DNA from: Ophiostoma sp. CBS 140.51
Lineage: Eukaryota; Ascomycota; Sordariomycetes; Ophiostomatales; Ophiostomataceae
Assembly: GCA_029298735.1 (NCBI GenBank)
Contig: JANSLP010000229.1
Location: 1 to 54,372, forward strand
DNA length: 54,372 nt
Direction: 5' to 3'
The notes under the pieces were generated by a model. It saw nothing but the letters and a program-made list of their open reading frames with translations, was not told the origin of the DNA and made no database searches. A program made the translations under genes and the position numbers. This document shows, in pieces, positions 1 to 11,800 of this stretch (its first letter is position 1; the number at the start of each line of letters is the position of its first letter).

Positions 1-195
1 TGTGCGCTGCTGCAGGAAGGAGGGGGGGGGTTGATTTTGTATAAGATGGAAGCGACTAGCCCGGCCTGGCGCAAAAAAAGCGATGGGGGGAGGCAAAAAA
101 ACTGCCAAACTCTAGCCCAATATTGAAAATGAGGGTATATCGCAATGCAAATGAGAATTAAATTCAAAGTCCAATCTTTTCACCCCCCTATTCGC
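1..195. other. 3' flank of the PARP-like gene at the window edge
   Basis: Non-coding sequence after the stop codon of the minus-strand PARP-like gene. It contains short A and G/C homopolymer runs. I see no splice donor at the end of that gene that would carry its reading frame into this stretch, and no independent ORF. Confidence 0.6.
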
Positions 196-3100
196 CTACA
201 AAGCCGACCCAGACCTTAGACTGGCAAAGGTCGACCGCATGCCCGTCTCAATGTGCCGCGCGGGCGGCATGTTGTACCCGTTGGGACAGATAAAGACATA
301 CCGCACTAACACGCGCGACTCGTCTGTGACAATGTGCGTGCCCGACGGCGGTCTCTTGGTGCCCGGTGGCAGCGGCGCAAAGGGGTCATTCTTGATCAGC
401 TCGCAGCCCAGCAGCACCTTTTTGTTGCGGAAAGCACTCTTGGACCATGTGTTGTTGAGGGCACCGCTGTAGCCAAAGGAGGTCGAGGGCTCGTCGGCCA
501 AGTAAATGCCGGGACCGTTGACGGCACCGTGGGCCATGTAGCGCGTGTTGGACATGTTGCGCAGACCTTCGGTCAAGACCTTCCACATGCGCGACGTCTG
601 CGAGCCATGGAAGACGACGTCGCCCGTGCGTGCTGGCGCGAGATTGGACGAGCTGTTGGCACCGCGGGTGTTGACGCAGTCCTCAAACGCCTTTTCGCAC
701 TCTGGCGTCGAGTTGAACAACAAGAACTGCTCGACATCCGACATGATGGACAGCCGCTTACCCTGGGGCGCGGACAGCATGCACCCACGGAACCACTTGC
801 TCATCCATGCCAGGACCTGCTCGCGCTCGTGGGATAGGTAGGGAGCTGAGCGGATCTTGTTGAGAAGGTCAAAAGGTGTCTTGGTCTCGTCGGCCGGCAG
901 TGCGGGGAACGAGTCGAGGATTGTGACCAGGCGCGTCTTGTCGTAGGGGCAGTCGGACGACAGAAGCTGCAGACCGGAACTGTCCTTGGCGGCGGAATAT
1001 AGGCAGCACAGCAAAAAGTCGAGGACGGGTGCATCGATAAGAAGACCGTAGGCACGCACCAGTAGACCCGACTGCGACATCTCCTTGATGCAGCCGTCCT
1101 TGGTGCAGATGGTTGGCTTCCAGAGACCCGTCAGCTCGTCACCACAAGCCGTGCACTGAGAACCGGGTCGCTTGATGGTGTCGTTGGTAATGTCGTAAAT
1201 GGTCTCGAGCGTGACATTGCCGGTCAAAAAGTGACGATGCAGCCGCTGAGCCAACGCGTGCGTAAACAGGTTGAAGCTCGACGTGCACAGACGGCTGGTC
1301 GGCTTGCGGAAGCGGTTGGACTGGGGACGCCAGTAGGTATGGCTCGGCTGCTGCTTGAGCTGCACCTGGAGGCCCTTTCCGGGCTCGTGGACCGTCTCGT
1401 GCGGCACGAGGTGAACACAGAAGCCGTGCGTGCGCTCGGCGCCGTCCAAGGTCACCCGCACAGTCAGGATGGGGAACAGATCACTGCCAATCCCGCGGAC
1501 TTTGCGGTCGTGGCCCTGAAGATGTGTGAGCGGGAAGCACAGCTCGTACTCCTTGGTACCCACGCACTCGATGGCGTCACTCAGGCTTTCGGGAATATCT
1601 GGGTCAATGTACGGCCGTGTGCCCTGCATTCCGATGCGGGTGGCCAGATCGTTGGTCCGGATGCTGTCCTTGCGGCTCAGCTGGATGCGCAGACCCTCGA
1701 CTTCCCGGGCTTGTTCGATGACGCTGTCGTACTCTTTGAGCATTTTGTTCTTAATAATGTTCAGGCCGTGCGGGTTGAGCGACGGCTTGATGCCCATCAG
1801 CTCGCCAAGGAGAGCGAGTGCGTTCTTGTCGTCGTCGGTCAGGTCCTTGGACCGCCGCCAGGCCAGCATGTAGGCCTGCGTGGCGCTGTCCGGCCACCCG
1901 TCGACCGTGTAGAATCGCTCGAGGATGGTGCGGATACCATACAATCCCTGTGGACTGCTCTGGTCGTGTGCGGCCAGGCAGTTGCAGAGGGTTGTGATGG
2001 CGTTGGGCGACGACTCAAAGAAGGACAGGATCCAACGGTGGTCGTATCCCAGCGTCTTGCGGCCGACAATGGTGCTCAGCAGGGCCTGCAGGTTGGGGAT
2101 CTCCTGGAGATACAGCCACTTCATCGAGGCAATGCCGCCATTCTGGTGCCGTTGCAGGCGATCGAGGTACTCAACACCCACAAGGTATTGTGATTGCAGC
2201 TCTTGCCACCAGGTAAGACGCTGCAAACTCATGCCGAGACTGGCCAGGGCAGCCATCTGGTCCGGCCGACCGTTGAAGACAATGCGCATGTCCGTCACAA
2301 AACGGAACCAGTCTAAGACGGTAAGGTTGTCGCATGACCAGATAAGGAGGTCCTCAGCACGTTGCTGCAACATGAGAAGCATCAACGAGATCCACACATC
2401 GTTGACGACCATCGGGAGCTCGATACGGCGGGCCAGGATGCGCAGCATGTCGACACACGACACATGGGAGTCCCGCTCAATAAGACCAAGAAGATCACGG
2501 AGAAGGACGACATCCTCGATCAAAATTTGCCGGCGGCAAGCGTGCAAAAACTCCATGTCCTTCATGTAGGTCAGGTTGCGGATGATGCCCAAAATGCGGT
2601 TGCGCTCAACGTCCTGGTGCGTTATCCAGAATTCCTGCTCGCCGTCGACGGCAACCTTGAGTGCTGCTATCTCCTCGGCTGTGGATGTGCCGCCCAGCGT
2701 GGCCAGCAAGTAGTCCTTCAGGGCCTTCTCGACGTTTTGCGTCTGTGGCACTTGCAAGCGGGACATGATGCCCTGGAACACGTCCTCGGGTGGGAAGCGG
2801 TCGATGCCCTCGAGAAATTCGGCCGGCACAAACTCGCTCAGCCAGAGCGCCTGTTTGATGGCACGACCGTAGGCTTGGATCTTGTAGCTGAGCGTGTCGT
2901 TGGTGCTGCCAAACAGGTGCGTCTTGTACGACTCCTGTGCGGTCTGCATCGTGGGAACAACAATGTCGATGATGCGGCTGGCAAAGACCTCGCGCAAGGC
3001 AGGGTAGCGCTGCAGAGTCGGCAGCGTACTGGACAGCGTCATCATGCGTGCACTCACGCTGGCGTTGGGCGTCAGCGAGTTGACGAGAGTGATGGCGGCG

Positions 3101-4167
3101 TCGCAGCAGCTGGCCTCGCCGATTCGAATGATCGTCTCAGCAAACGTCAACGAGTTATCCGTGGCTGTGGTCTCGATGCACAGGTGTGACAGCAAGTTGA
3201 TGGCCTCAGGGCCAATCTCCATGGCCTGAAGGAGAAGTTGGTGCAGACGTTGGATCAACGACACATCGTGGGGCTCGACGGCGACCGTCTGGAAGCAGAT
3301 AGGACCGGCGTTCTTGAAGGTCGTGTTGCCGCCGCGCGTGACATCGGGACCCTCAAGGTGGAAGATGGGCCGTAGTCGTGCGAGATGCTCTGGCAAAAAG
3401 TTGTATCCCTCCCACTTTTGCAGCATACCCTCATCTGGCTTCCAACTGGCCCACAGACGCAGCTCGGGGATCTGAACCTCGAGCACCTCTCGTGCAAGCT
3501 GGCCCTGTTGGGGTAAAAGGTAGTCGCTGACCCACGAGACGCTCCGGTAGAGGCTGGCAAAGCGGCAGTGGCTCTGGAGCATGTGCAGGTACAACTGGTA
3601 GGATCGAGGGATTTGGCAGAAGGTGAGTAGCCGGTTGATGTACTCGGCCGGAAGCATTTGCGAGTTGGGGATTGTGGACAGCGTCGCAATCATGTTGCGG
3701 AAGATCTGGAGAGGGTCTGCGTAGCCGAGCCGGATTTGCAACAGGGCTTGGGCGACCTGGGCCTCGGGTTGAGACACATATCGCGGTGCGATGCTGCTGG
3801 CAACGATGAGGCAGCGCAGGTATCTGGTGTAGCTTGGGTTTTCCTGGCCGTCGCCGCGCAGAGACTTGAGGGCCGCGATGGCGGTAAACGGCGAGTACTC
3901 GAGGGTGCAGGCCAGGATGGCAATCTCCAGACAGCCGTTTTCGCTCTGGACATGGTCCCGGATCAGGTCGTCAATGTGCCGGTTGCGTTCGTCGGAGTTG
4001 GCCACGAGTTTTTTGCGGTTGAGATAGTCTCTGGTCAGTTGGAGAAGCGCTGATGGGAACTCTAGTAATGTGCCATCGTCGAGCTGTGCGGAGAGGTTGC
4101 TGGCGATGAGCTCCTTATGCCAAGCCGCCCGGAGGGCCGAGGACTTGGATATTGTGATGATAGGCAT
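196..4167 (-). CDS. Large protein with C-terminal PARP (ADP-ribosyltransferase) catalytic domain
   Basis: Single-exon ORF of about 1323 aa. The first ATG is at 4167 (MPIITISK); the longer open frame to 4257 starts with TTG, so it was not used. The last ~140 residues carry a PARP catalytic signature: HGS (His about residue 1187) and NGPGIYLADE (Tyr about 1222), the NAD-binding His and Tyr. In the third catalytic strand (ESRVLVRYVF) I see no glutamate at the position used by poly-ADP-ribosylating enzymes, so mono-ADP-ribosylation is inferred. A CxxC...C...C cluster at about residues 1003-1026 resembles the zinc-binding insert of PARP6/8-like proteins. The ~1000 N-terminal residues look helical and are not recognised. 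Many fungal relatives fuse this domain to an E2 ubiquitin-conjugating domain; none is seen here. It is divergently arranged with the gene at 6330. Confidence 0.75.
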   Translation of the reverse strand: MPIITISKSSALRAAWHKELIASNLSAQLDDGTLLEFPSALLQLTRDYLNRKKLVANSDERNRHIDDLIRDHVQSENGCLEIAILACTLEYSPFTAIAALKSLRGDGQENPSYTRYLRCLIVASSIAPRYVSQPEAQVAQALLQIRLGYADPLQIFRNMIATLSTIPNSQMLPAEYINRLLTFCQIPRSYQLYLHMLQSHCRFASLYRSVSWVSDYLLPQQGQLAREVLEVQIPELRLWASWKPDEGMLQKWEGYNFLPEHLARLRPIFHLEGPDVTRGGNTTFKNAGPICFQTVAVEPHDVSLIQRLHQLLLQAMEIGPEAINLLSHLCIETTATDNSLTFAETIIRIGEASCCDAAITLVNSLTPNASVSARMMTLSSTLPTLQRYPALREVFASRIIDIVVPTMQTAQESYKTHLFGSTNDTLSYKIQAYGRAIKQALWLSEFVPAEFLEGIDRFPPEDVFQGIMSRLQVPQTQNVEKALKDYLLATLGGTSTAEEIAALKVAVDGEQEFWITHQDVERNRILGIIRNLTYMKDMEFLHACRRQILIEDVVLLRDLLGLIERDSHVSCVDMLRILARRIELPMVVNDVWISLMLLMLQQRAEDLLIWSCDNLTVLDWFRFVTDMRIVFNGRPDQMAALASLGMSLQRLTWWQELQSQYLVGVEYLDRLQRHQNGGIASMKWLYLQEIPNLQALLSTIVGRKTLGYDHRWILSFFESSPNAITTLCNCLAAHDQSSPQGLYGIRTILERFYTVDGWPDSATQAYMLAWRRSKDLTDDDKNALALLGELMGIKPSLNPHGLNIIKNKMLKEYDSVIEQAREVEGLRIQLSRKDSIRTNDLATRIGMQGTRPYIDPDIPESLSDAIECVGTKEYELCFPLTHLQGHDRKVRGIGSDLFPILTVRVTLDGAERTHGFCVHLVPHETVHEPGKGLQVQLKQQPSHTYWRPQSNRFRKPTSRLCTSSFNLFTHALAQRLHRHFLTGNVTLETIYDITNDTIKRPGSQCTACGDELTGLWKPTICTKDGCIKEMSQSGLLVRAYGLLIDAPVLDFLLCCLYSAAKDSSGLQLLSSDCPYDKTRLVTILDSFPALPADETKTPFDLLNKIRSAPYLSHEREQVLAWMSKWFRGCMLSAPQGKRLSIMSDVEQFLLFNSTPECEKAFEDCVNTRGANSSSNLAPARTGDVVFHGSQTSRMWKVLTEGLRNMSNTRYMAHGAVNGPGIYLADEPSTSFGYSGALNNTWSKSAFRNKKVLLGCELIKNDPFAPLPPGTKRPPSGTHIVTDESRVLVRYVFICPNGYNMPPARHIETGMRSTFASLRSGSAL

Positions 4168-5363
4168 GTTGTGTGAGATGTGTGTGAAGAGGAAAGTGAA
4201 GTTTTGATTTCGTGGACGTTGTAGAAAGTGTTGATGTTTGTCGTCCCCGGTGGCCAAGGTCTAATATTGCCCAAGAAACAATAAAGACGGGCACCGGGTA
4301 GCAGGTGTCGTGGATTGTGTGTTTGTGGGGACGCTTCGTGTCCTTCGTCCTGTGTGGTGAGAGGCGAAGGTGAACAGTGATATGGTTAACTGTGTAATAT
4401 GGAAAGAGAAAACCAGAGTTTACAAAAATGACAAATGGGAGAAAAAGAAGAATCGTGTATCAAAACGGGCTGTGACTGCGGATGGGTGTTTGAATTTTGG
4501 TGGTGTTATTGCGCCGAGCAATAATGGAAGGCTATGCCGAGGGTGGATGTCAAGCTGAAAGGCGCCGTGTGGGTTTGAGGTGAAAGAAAAGGGCAAGGAG
4601 ACAGGGACAGATGAAAGTTTGAAAAGGACAGCTTCAAATCACGTTGCTGCAGCCAGATTGAGCGGAGATGTGTGAGCAAGGGTTTTGGCATACAACACTC
4701 GCAATGGCAAGCAGATGATATTACCAATAACTTGGAACGAGACGAGGCAAAGAACTCGGGATGGAAAGAGGCCAGGCCCACGCAAGGAAACAAAAGAAAA
4801 AAGGCGAGACGAACAAGCCAAGAGCCAGGAAAGCGGTAAAGCAGCGAAGAGGCAAAGTGAGCGTGTTCTCGGGAGTATCAAAAGGGCCGGTCTGAGCAGC
4901 TGCTTGCTTGTTTGCTCGTTTGTCCCAGTATCAGCCTTGACACCTGCGTATTCGCGTGTGTACAGAGTACCACTGGTGACCGAAGCCAAAAGCTTGTCCC
5001 AAAATCAAAGGAATCTGCCGTGTTGGCAAGTCTCAAGGTAGTCTGGCTTATCTGAACAGTCACTTGCAGACAAAGGCCAAACAATGTAAGAAGAGGCTCC
5101 GCGTTCGGGGCATTAGAGAGCCATCTCAAGGCAGACTGGGTGGGTGAGGACCGCGAAGGCTGTGAAAGACGCTGTTTCCCATTGGAATGTCGGGTGCACG
5201 AAACAAAGCTACTGCTGCTCTCTTGGCTCCTAATTCTCCCTGACTTCGTTTTCCCCTTTCTCCCCGTTATCTAGGCGGTTCGGAGAGTTCCAATAGCGTG
5301 CTGCACAGCCCTGGGTTTCAATGAGAACATTGGTCTTGAGGCGTTTCCCTTGAGAGACAAAAA

Positions 5364-5390
5364 GGCTCGCCAGGCTCGCCAGGCTCTCCA
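5364..5390. repeat. Tandem 9-mer, 3 copies
   Basis: GGCTCGCCA is present twice exactly and a third time with one mismatch (GGCTCTCCA). It lies in the spacer upstream of both flanking genes. Confidence 0.9.
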
Positions 5391-5582
5391 TGAAGACGCA
5401 GCCAAGCAAAGTGCGACTGCTATGCGCTCGTACTGTGTACAGTCGAGACACAGTGTCAGGAGCTAGGCATACGGGACGGCCAGAACTGGGGCCAGACAGG
5501 GGTGTCTCCGCCATTCAGAGTTTAGTGCACGAGGCTTATTCGCTGGTGGCGTCCAATAAACACATGCAGCCCAGTCGCCATG

Positions 5583-5606
5583 CCCCCCCCGGGGGGGGGG
5601 GGGGGG
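5583..5606. repeat. C8G16 homopolymer block
   Basis: Eight C residues run directly into sixteen G residues. Either strand could form a G-quadruplex or a C/G hairpin. Such a run is also a place where sequencing or assembly length errors are likely. Confidence 0.9.
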
Positions 5607-6329
5607 TGCCAGAGATTTTGCCAAATGTTGGAGGTGGTCAGTCGGACGAGGAGGGGTGGGAAGTGTTTTGCGCAGCAAGGCTGTTGGCAGCCCACCAGCT
5701 GGGTGTCTTGTTCTCTTGGGACTTTCATGTCGTTTTCTTGGCTTTCTCTCAGTATGTCGGCTGTGAAATGAGCGGTTGGAAGAGACAACTTGGTCCGGCA
5801 AATCAAAGAATTGTGGGAATCAATGTGATCCTTGATTTGGTAGCGGTTGGCGAACGAAAGGCGTATGTTCAGTTCGAGAATGTGCCTGCAAGTAAGGCGG
5901 CAAGTTGCAGTGCAAGGACAAAAGATGGGGGCGGGGAGGCAAGGCGAAACGGTTGTAAGCCGAGAAACACAATACCGATGCACTCGAGGTCTGGTAAGCA
6001 GGATTGGAAGTCGTTTGTGAGTGGTAAATGGTAGCAGTTGCCACACCTCTTGTCTGCTTTTTCGTGACCAGGCCACACACGCCCTTGGACATACTCGAAA
6101 AAAGCCAAAGGAGCTGTTTTGTTGCCCATACTACACCCATCCATCGTATCTGTGAAAGGTCAGAATTCTGATTTGTCTGCTGGTACTGTTCCTGAAACGA
6201 ACATTTTGAATCCCACACGGCAAAAAAGGAGAGAAGAGAGATATCAACGACTCACCTGAAAAATAAAGGAGGCAGCAACCTCTTTTTGCACGAAACAACA
6301 ACACCCCATATTTCCAACGACCACCAGTT

Positions 6330-7964
6330 ATGTCCTCGTCAAGGGCCGCTGGAGGAACTGCAACGAATGCAAGCACCACGAGCCGCGAGTTTCTCGACGA
6401 GTTGTACGAGCTGCTAGAGCGAGACAAGGACAAGAAAAACACTGTCATCCTCGAGCTAATTCTCCAGCAGTGGCAGGAGATTGGCGATGACCGTGAGTAC
6501 CTTTCCCCTCAAACATTCCATCGTTCCCTTTTTGTCCGTTGCTAACAATCAATAGAAATGGCACATGGTGTTGCAGAAGAGATCTTGAAGCGAGACACCA
6601 GCCATCCCGCCGCACGGGAGTATATCCGCAGAGCATCGTCTCAGGCCACCACACCAGCGTCGACAATCTGGTCATCATGGAGTCTCGGTGCTTCCTCGCG
6701 GTCAACGTCTGCATCATCAACGTCACGGCCCGAAACTCTCCAGACACGACTGGCTCACCGTCCAGCACGCAGTGGCGGTAGCACAGGCGGCACGCCAGCC
6801 ATTAGCGAGACCGGCTCTGTGTCGGCCTCGGGTGGGACACGGCATCTCGATCCCAAGGCAGCCATGGCCGCACGCCTTCCCGCATCTTCGGGTGGTGTTC
6901 TTGGGTTAAAACGGACCAACAAACGACCAGTCCAGTTTGGCCCCGCGCCCAGCACGGAGGTAGAGCGTCTTGAAGTCGAGTACAAGCTGGAGAAGCAGTT
7001 TGTGGCGCTTCAGGCGCGGGCAACCGAGCTGGAGCGTGAAATGGTTGTCCTCGAGAACGTCGGTCTCGTTGATAATGCTGAGATCTTCCAAGATACACGC
7101 AACATCAAAGAGGGACGTGTCAGTCTGGTCGTGATGCCGGCACTACCCCGGCCTGTGCGGCAGCTGGTACGCGAGCTGCAGGGTGACCGGCAAAAGTGCT
7201 TGGACCTAATCGTTGACGACTTTGTCGAGGTCGCCCAGTGGGCACTTGAGGAAGACACGACAGGCAAGCAGCACATTGACGTCGTGCGTGAGCGGCTGTT
7301 GCGACGGCAGACACTGTTGGATGCCATGCTGCCTGCCGGGCTTGAGGATTTGGGTCGCACGGCCATGATGCACGTCGAGCACCAACTCATCAACCGCGGC
7401 AAGAAGTATGCCAACGACAAGACGATGCTCTTCGAGGACGTTGCCGATATCCCTGCGGCCAACCTGCTGGTCACGTCAGACAACTATGCCTGGGACATGT
7501 CGGAGCTGGCGGACGCGCTGGCCGTCAACAGTGGTGTGATGCGTAACCCCATTACCCGTGACATGTTCTCCGAAGAGGATGTCCGGCAGATCTTGAACCA
7601 CGCGCTAGGCGAGCGGCTGCGGCCCATGGCGCTGGAGCAGGGCGAGCTGAAGCGTGGTGTGCGCTCGACGACGATTGACCGCATGGCCCATCTCAGCAAA
7701 GTGATGCTGGAGGACCAGTCGGCGCACGCGACGCCAACGATCGAAGCCATTGACATTTTCATGGCGTACTACCACACGTTGCCCGAGGCCGAGAAGCGGA
7801 CGCTCAAGTCATTGAAGGTTCCGGCCAAAGACAGTCACACGGGCCAGGCGTACGACTCGGCCATCTTGGAGGCGATCCAGGATGCCAAGGCGAACCGGGT
7901 GTGCTACCACAAAGTGGGCGATTTCCTGAGCCAGGCGGCCAAGAAGTTGCAGGACGATATGTGA
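6330..7964 (+). CDS. Unrecognised two-exon protein with a central coiled coil
   Basis: Exons 6330-6492 and 6556-7964 join to encode 523 aa. The 63-nt intron has donor GTGAGT, branch site GCTAAC and acceptor AATAG. The split codon becomes Gln, giving GDDQMAHG at the junction, in frame. The N-terminus (REFLDELYELLERDKDKKNT) is charged and helical. Residues about 75-170 are Ser/Thr/Ala-rich and probably disordered. A heptad-like segment at about 190-225 (VERLEVEYKLEKQF) predicts a coiled coil. The C-terminal ~300 residues look like a folded helical domain ending in LSQAAKKLQDDM. There are no membrane segments or signal peptide. I do not recognise the family. GC-rich codon use matches the neighbours and supports a real gene. 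Confidence 0.8.
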
Positions 7965-8837
7965 GGGTGATGAGGTGGTTGGTGATGAGGTGAATGCGTA
8001 TAAAGGTCAGTAGGATGTTTTGATGTTTTGGGGGTCAGGGGCAAATGGCCAAAATAATAGGATGAGGGCGGATCACCAGATTGTACGAACGCAGGGAAGG
8101 CACGATGGGATGTTCACGCTCGCTCCCACTTTGAGAAGGGGCAACTGGCGTTTGGGAGCTCAAATGACGTCGATGATTCTTTTGTCCATCTTTCTTTTCT
8201 TGTTTATTTTCTTTTGTCTTTTCTCTTCTCTCCCGGGTCGCTGTTTTTTTTGTTAGGGTTGAAATTGTTCTGTTAGAGTGTAATACCCGTTTACAATGTC
8301 CAGGCTAGGATACTAGGATAGGATCAATATAAATTACTTTGTTTTTACAAATATCACCAAATTTATTCAATGAGAAATTAAAGTCTCTTCAATTTGAGCT
8401 GTAAACGAAGCCACAATGTTGTTCAGTTTTGGGATGATGACGAAAGACACGATGAGAAATGTAAAATTAAAGAAATGAAATTGGAAAGGACAGCGATGGC
8501 TGGTGAAAACTATAAAGGAGATCAAAACAAAGCGGGAATAGAAAGGCAAACACAAGCAAACACAAAATAAAACAGATTTCCGGCCTTGACTATGCTAATC
8601 ATAAATGAAAAGAGACAGCGAGAGAGATAGACAAAATAACGAGGGTGTGCAAAAAGACAAAAAGAAAAAAACAGATAACAAAAGCAAATGATTAAGGACA
8701 TGGCGTCAATCGACCCAGAAAAATCAAATCGTACCCAGTTATACCCGACCGAGGGTCCTTGGAGCGTGGGAATGCAAAGTGAATTGACGGACGCAAAAAT
8801 AACAGAGAAAGAGAAAGAGAGAAAAGAGGGCAGGCTC
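7965..8837. other. Convergent 3' intergenic region
   Basis: 3' flanks of the coiled-coil gene (+) and vnx1 (-). AT-rich, with T-rich and A-rich runs. Contains a short GATGAGGT repeat just after the stop codon and TAGGATA-like repeats near 8305-8325. No credible ORF. Confidence 0.5.
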
Positions 8838-11800
8838 TTAATAGGCCTCGCCCATACGGCTGCGGCCGACCGTCTTGAAGGACTTGCTGTACGGCAGGTA
8901 CTGGCCGCTGAGGCTCATCGTATCAAATCGGCTGGTGCCAACGCCCATGTTGAGGTTGGTGTAGCCGCTAAAGTAGTAGCCGACGACAACAACGAGATAG
9001 CTGAGCAGCAGGATGCTGCCCTTGAAGTAGTTGCTCTTCCCCTCGCCGTACATGTAGCTGAGGAGGAAGACACAAAGAATAACGGTGACCATGTCCCACT
9101 GAGGGAACAAGAGAGAAAAAGTGTAGCGCGAGACGTCAAGACCGGCCGAGGCCGCCGGTGGGTAGAGGGCGGAGAACAGGACCAGCGCCGGGATCTGTAG
9201 AAGACACACTTGCAGGGCGTAGGCGGAACCAATCTCCATGGATAGGGCAATGTTGCCGTTCATGGCAAAAGAAATGGCATTCAAGAACTCGGTGGTGTTG
9301 GGGACCAGAGCAAAGAGGGTGATACCCAAGAACTTCTGGTCAATCGAAAAACCATCCAAGACAAAGTCGACCGAGTCGACGAGAATCTCGGCAATTATGG
9401 CGTACAGGATCGTGGCACACATGAGAATAATGGCCGACTTGCGCCGGCTCCAGTTGGGAGCATCGTGGCCACCGTGACCACCGGCTTCAGCAGCTTGGGC
9501 AGGCGCCGCCTCGGCGCCGGGGATAGCAGCGACACCGAGACCAACACCGCCGTCGTAAGCGTCGTGGTAGGGAGCAGTGCGGACAGTGTTGGTGCGGATG
9601 GTACTACCACCGGCCGTGCTGCCGCCGCCAATTGTGCCTGTCGTGGGAATGTTGCCACGGGCCGACGTGCGGCGAGGCAGACGGGCATCGCGGGCAGCAA
9701 TAGTGGCCGCGGTGGCCGCCATCTCAGCCACTTGGTGCACCAGGTTGTTGCTCTCAGCTTCATTCAAGCCAGCAATACGCACAGAGGAGCGGCCATCTTC
9801 GGTAGTCACACAGTTCGACGTGGGCGCGGCGCCAGAGGACTTGACCGTGTTCGACTGACCTGCTGACGTGGAAGCAGGGACAGCACCACCATTGCCTGCA
9901 GAAGCACCACCACTCGGACCGCTGACAGACGCCTCGCGGCTAGCTCCGCCATCCTGACGCGGCTGTAGACCGACCTGCTTCAGTGACTGACCAAGAATGC
10001 GGCGGTAGAGATGAGAGTCGCGAATGTCAACGCCAGTGGCATCACCAGACGTGCCAGCCGCGGCTGAGGTCATATGGTGACGTGGAGCAGCGGCGAGCTC
10101 CTCATGGCGCTTCTCCTCGACCTCGGTGTTCCAGATGACAGCGGCATGGGTGCGCAGTGTGAACCACAGACCAATCGCGTACGACAGGAAAAGCAAGCTG
10201 GCAGCCACATAGCAGTAGGGGCGGACGGCCTCAAGGTAGAAGCGGTCGTCAATAGAGGGCGTCTGGGAGAAGTAGCAGCGGCGACAGTCACTAGAATCGC
10301 CACCGCCCACCCCGATACCACTTCCACTGTTGATGCAGTCGAGGCAGTTGAGCTCGTGGGTACCGTAGATCTGGTAAAACAGGGTGGGACTAAAGGCGGC
10401 AATGACGGCAAACAGCAGCATGGTCGACGTGACACCGGCTGAGCGAGCGTTGAAGCGTTGTGTCTTGCGCTTGATGGCACCGAAGCACATGGACAGACCC
10501 GGTAAAAACAGCACACCGGCAAAGATACTGCCCACAATACTACCCTCGACAAGCTGGGACTTGCCCTGGTTGAGCGCGACGCAGTACAAAAACACCTCGA
10601 CAATAGTCGAGAAGAAGGCGTTGATGGCGGCACCGACACCCATGGACGACTGGGCGGAAATGGAGGCGACGGCTTGGCCAATAAAGTACGCCAACGGAAT
10701 AATAGAAAGCAGGGCAGCAACGAAGAGGAAGGCTGACGACGTAATGACAATTTCAAGGTGCAGGATGCCGTCAAGAACCAGCCAGTCAAAGATGACAAAC
10801 ATAACCACAGCCATCAGGTTAATCAAAAAGATGTTTGTACCGTCGACGGTGTACTTCCAGTATTTGGAGCCCACGGCGCGGTACGTGCACACAATGATGG
10901 ACGAATGGCCTGCCTCAGGAGCGCGTGCCGTGGCAATGTCCGACTCAAAGGTCAGGGCAAGCGGGTGACGCCGCAAATGGTCGAACAGCAGGATGGTGAC
11001 ACGGCCCATGGGAATGGAGAAGACGAGGAACCAGCAGATGCCGGACACAATGAAGAGGGCGGGTGTAATGAGGAGGTAGAAAAAGAGGAAGAAGATGACG
11101 CGGCCAATGTTCCACTGACCACGGCCAAACAGGCGGCGCTTGAGGCGTGGAAGCTCGGCATCGCCCTCCCTATCAGCGTCTTCGTCGCTATCGTACTCGT
11201 CGTCGGTGCTATTACCCGTGTGGGCATGCCGGTTGTAGCGACTGTGGTACCGCTGGGCTGATGTGCGGTGTTGGATCAGGTTGTCGGTCTCGTTGGGTGT
11301 CGAATCGAAGCTGCGGCGCGAGCGGCCAACGATCGACCGGCTGCGCTCGGGGCCGAAGAAGAGGCGTCCGTACTCGAGGTCGCCGTTCTGCCACTGCTCG
11401 TACTCACTGATGCTGCGGCCCTCACCAAGATCCTCGTCTAGGTAGGCCTCCTGCTGCTCGAGACGGACAAACTTGCCAAAGGGATAGAAGAGGTAGCCGG
11501 CGAGACCCCACAGGACACGGCCGTACTCACGGCCGCTAGGCAGACCTGCAAAGATCAGACAGACCAGCGCGCCCATAAAGGCCAGCAGGGCCAGCCACAT
11601 ACCAAAGCACAGGGTCCACATGATGTTGAAGAAGACCAGCCAGTTGTGCACGTGCCCACCAGGCGACGAGTGAATGTCGCCCTCGGCCGTCTTCTGGACG
11701 GACCGGTCCTTCTTGTACAGCGCGGGCTTCCACAGACGGATACCAAAGGGATGGGTCTCGTTGATAGCCTGCTGGCGGTCTTTAAGAGTGAAGCTCTCAG

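Larger units (their letters stand above)
4168..6329. promoter_or_regulatory. Shared divergent intergenic region (PARP-like / unknown coiled-coil gene)
   Basis: About 2.2 kb between two genes transcribed away from each other, so it should hold both promoters. No convincing ORF is present: the short frames are low in complexity and overlap in several phases. Visible content: a threefold 9-bp tandem repeat at 5364-5390, the words TACAGAGTAC (4961) and TACTGTGTAC (5431), and the C8G16 block at 5583-5606. Confidence 0.5.

Noticed and set aside
1231..3189. Long plus-strand ORFs (320 aa and 275 aa) opposite the PARP-like gene
   Set aside because: They are antisense shadows of a GC-rich coding frame; the minus-strand product has clear domain motifs and the plus-strand ones have none.
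8252..8260. AACCCTAAC on the minus strand as a telomerase RNA template
   Set aside because: A 9-mer of this kind is expected by chance in 54 kb, and it sits in the short 3' spacer between two genes with no sign of an RNA gene.
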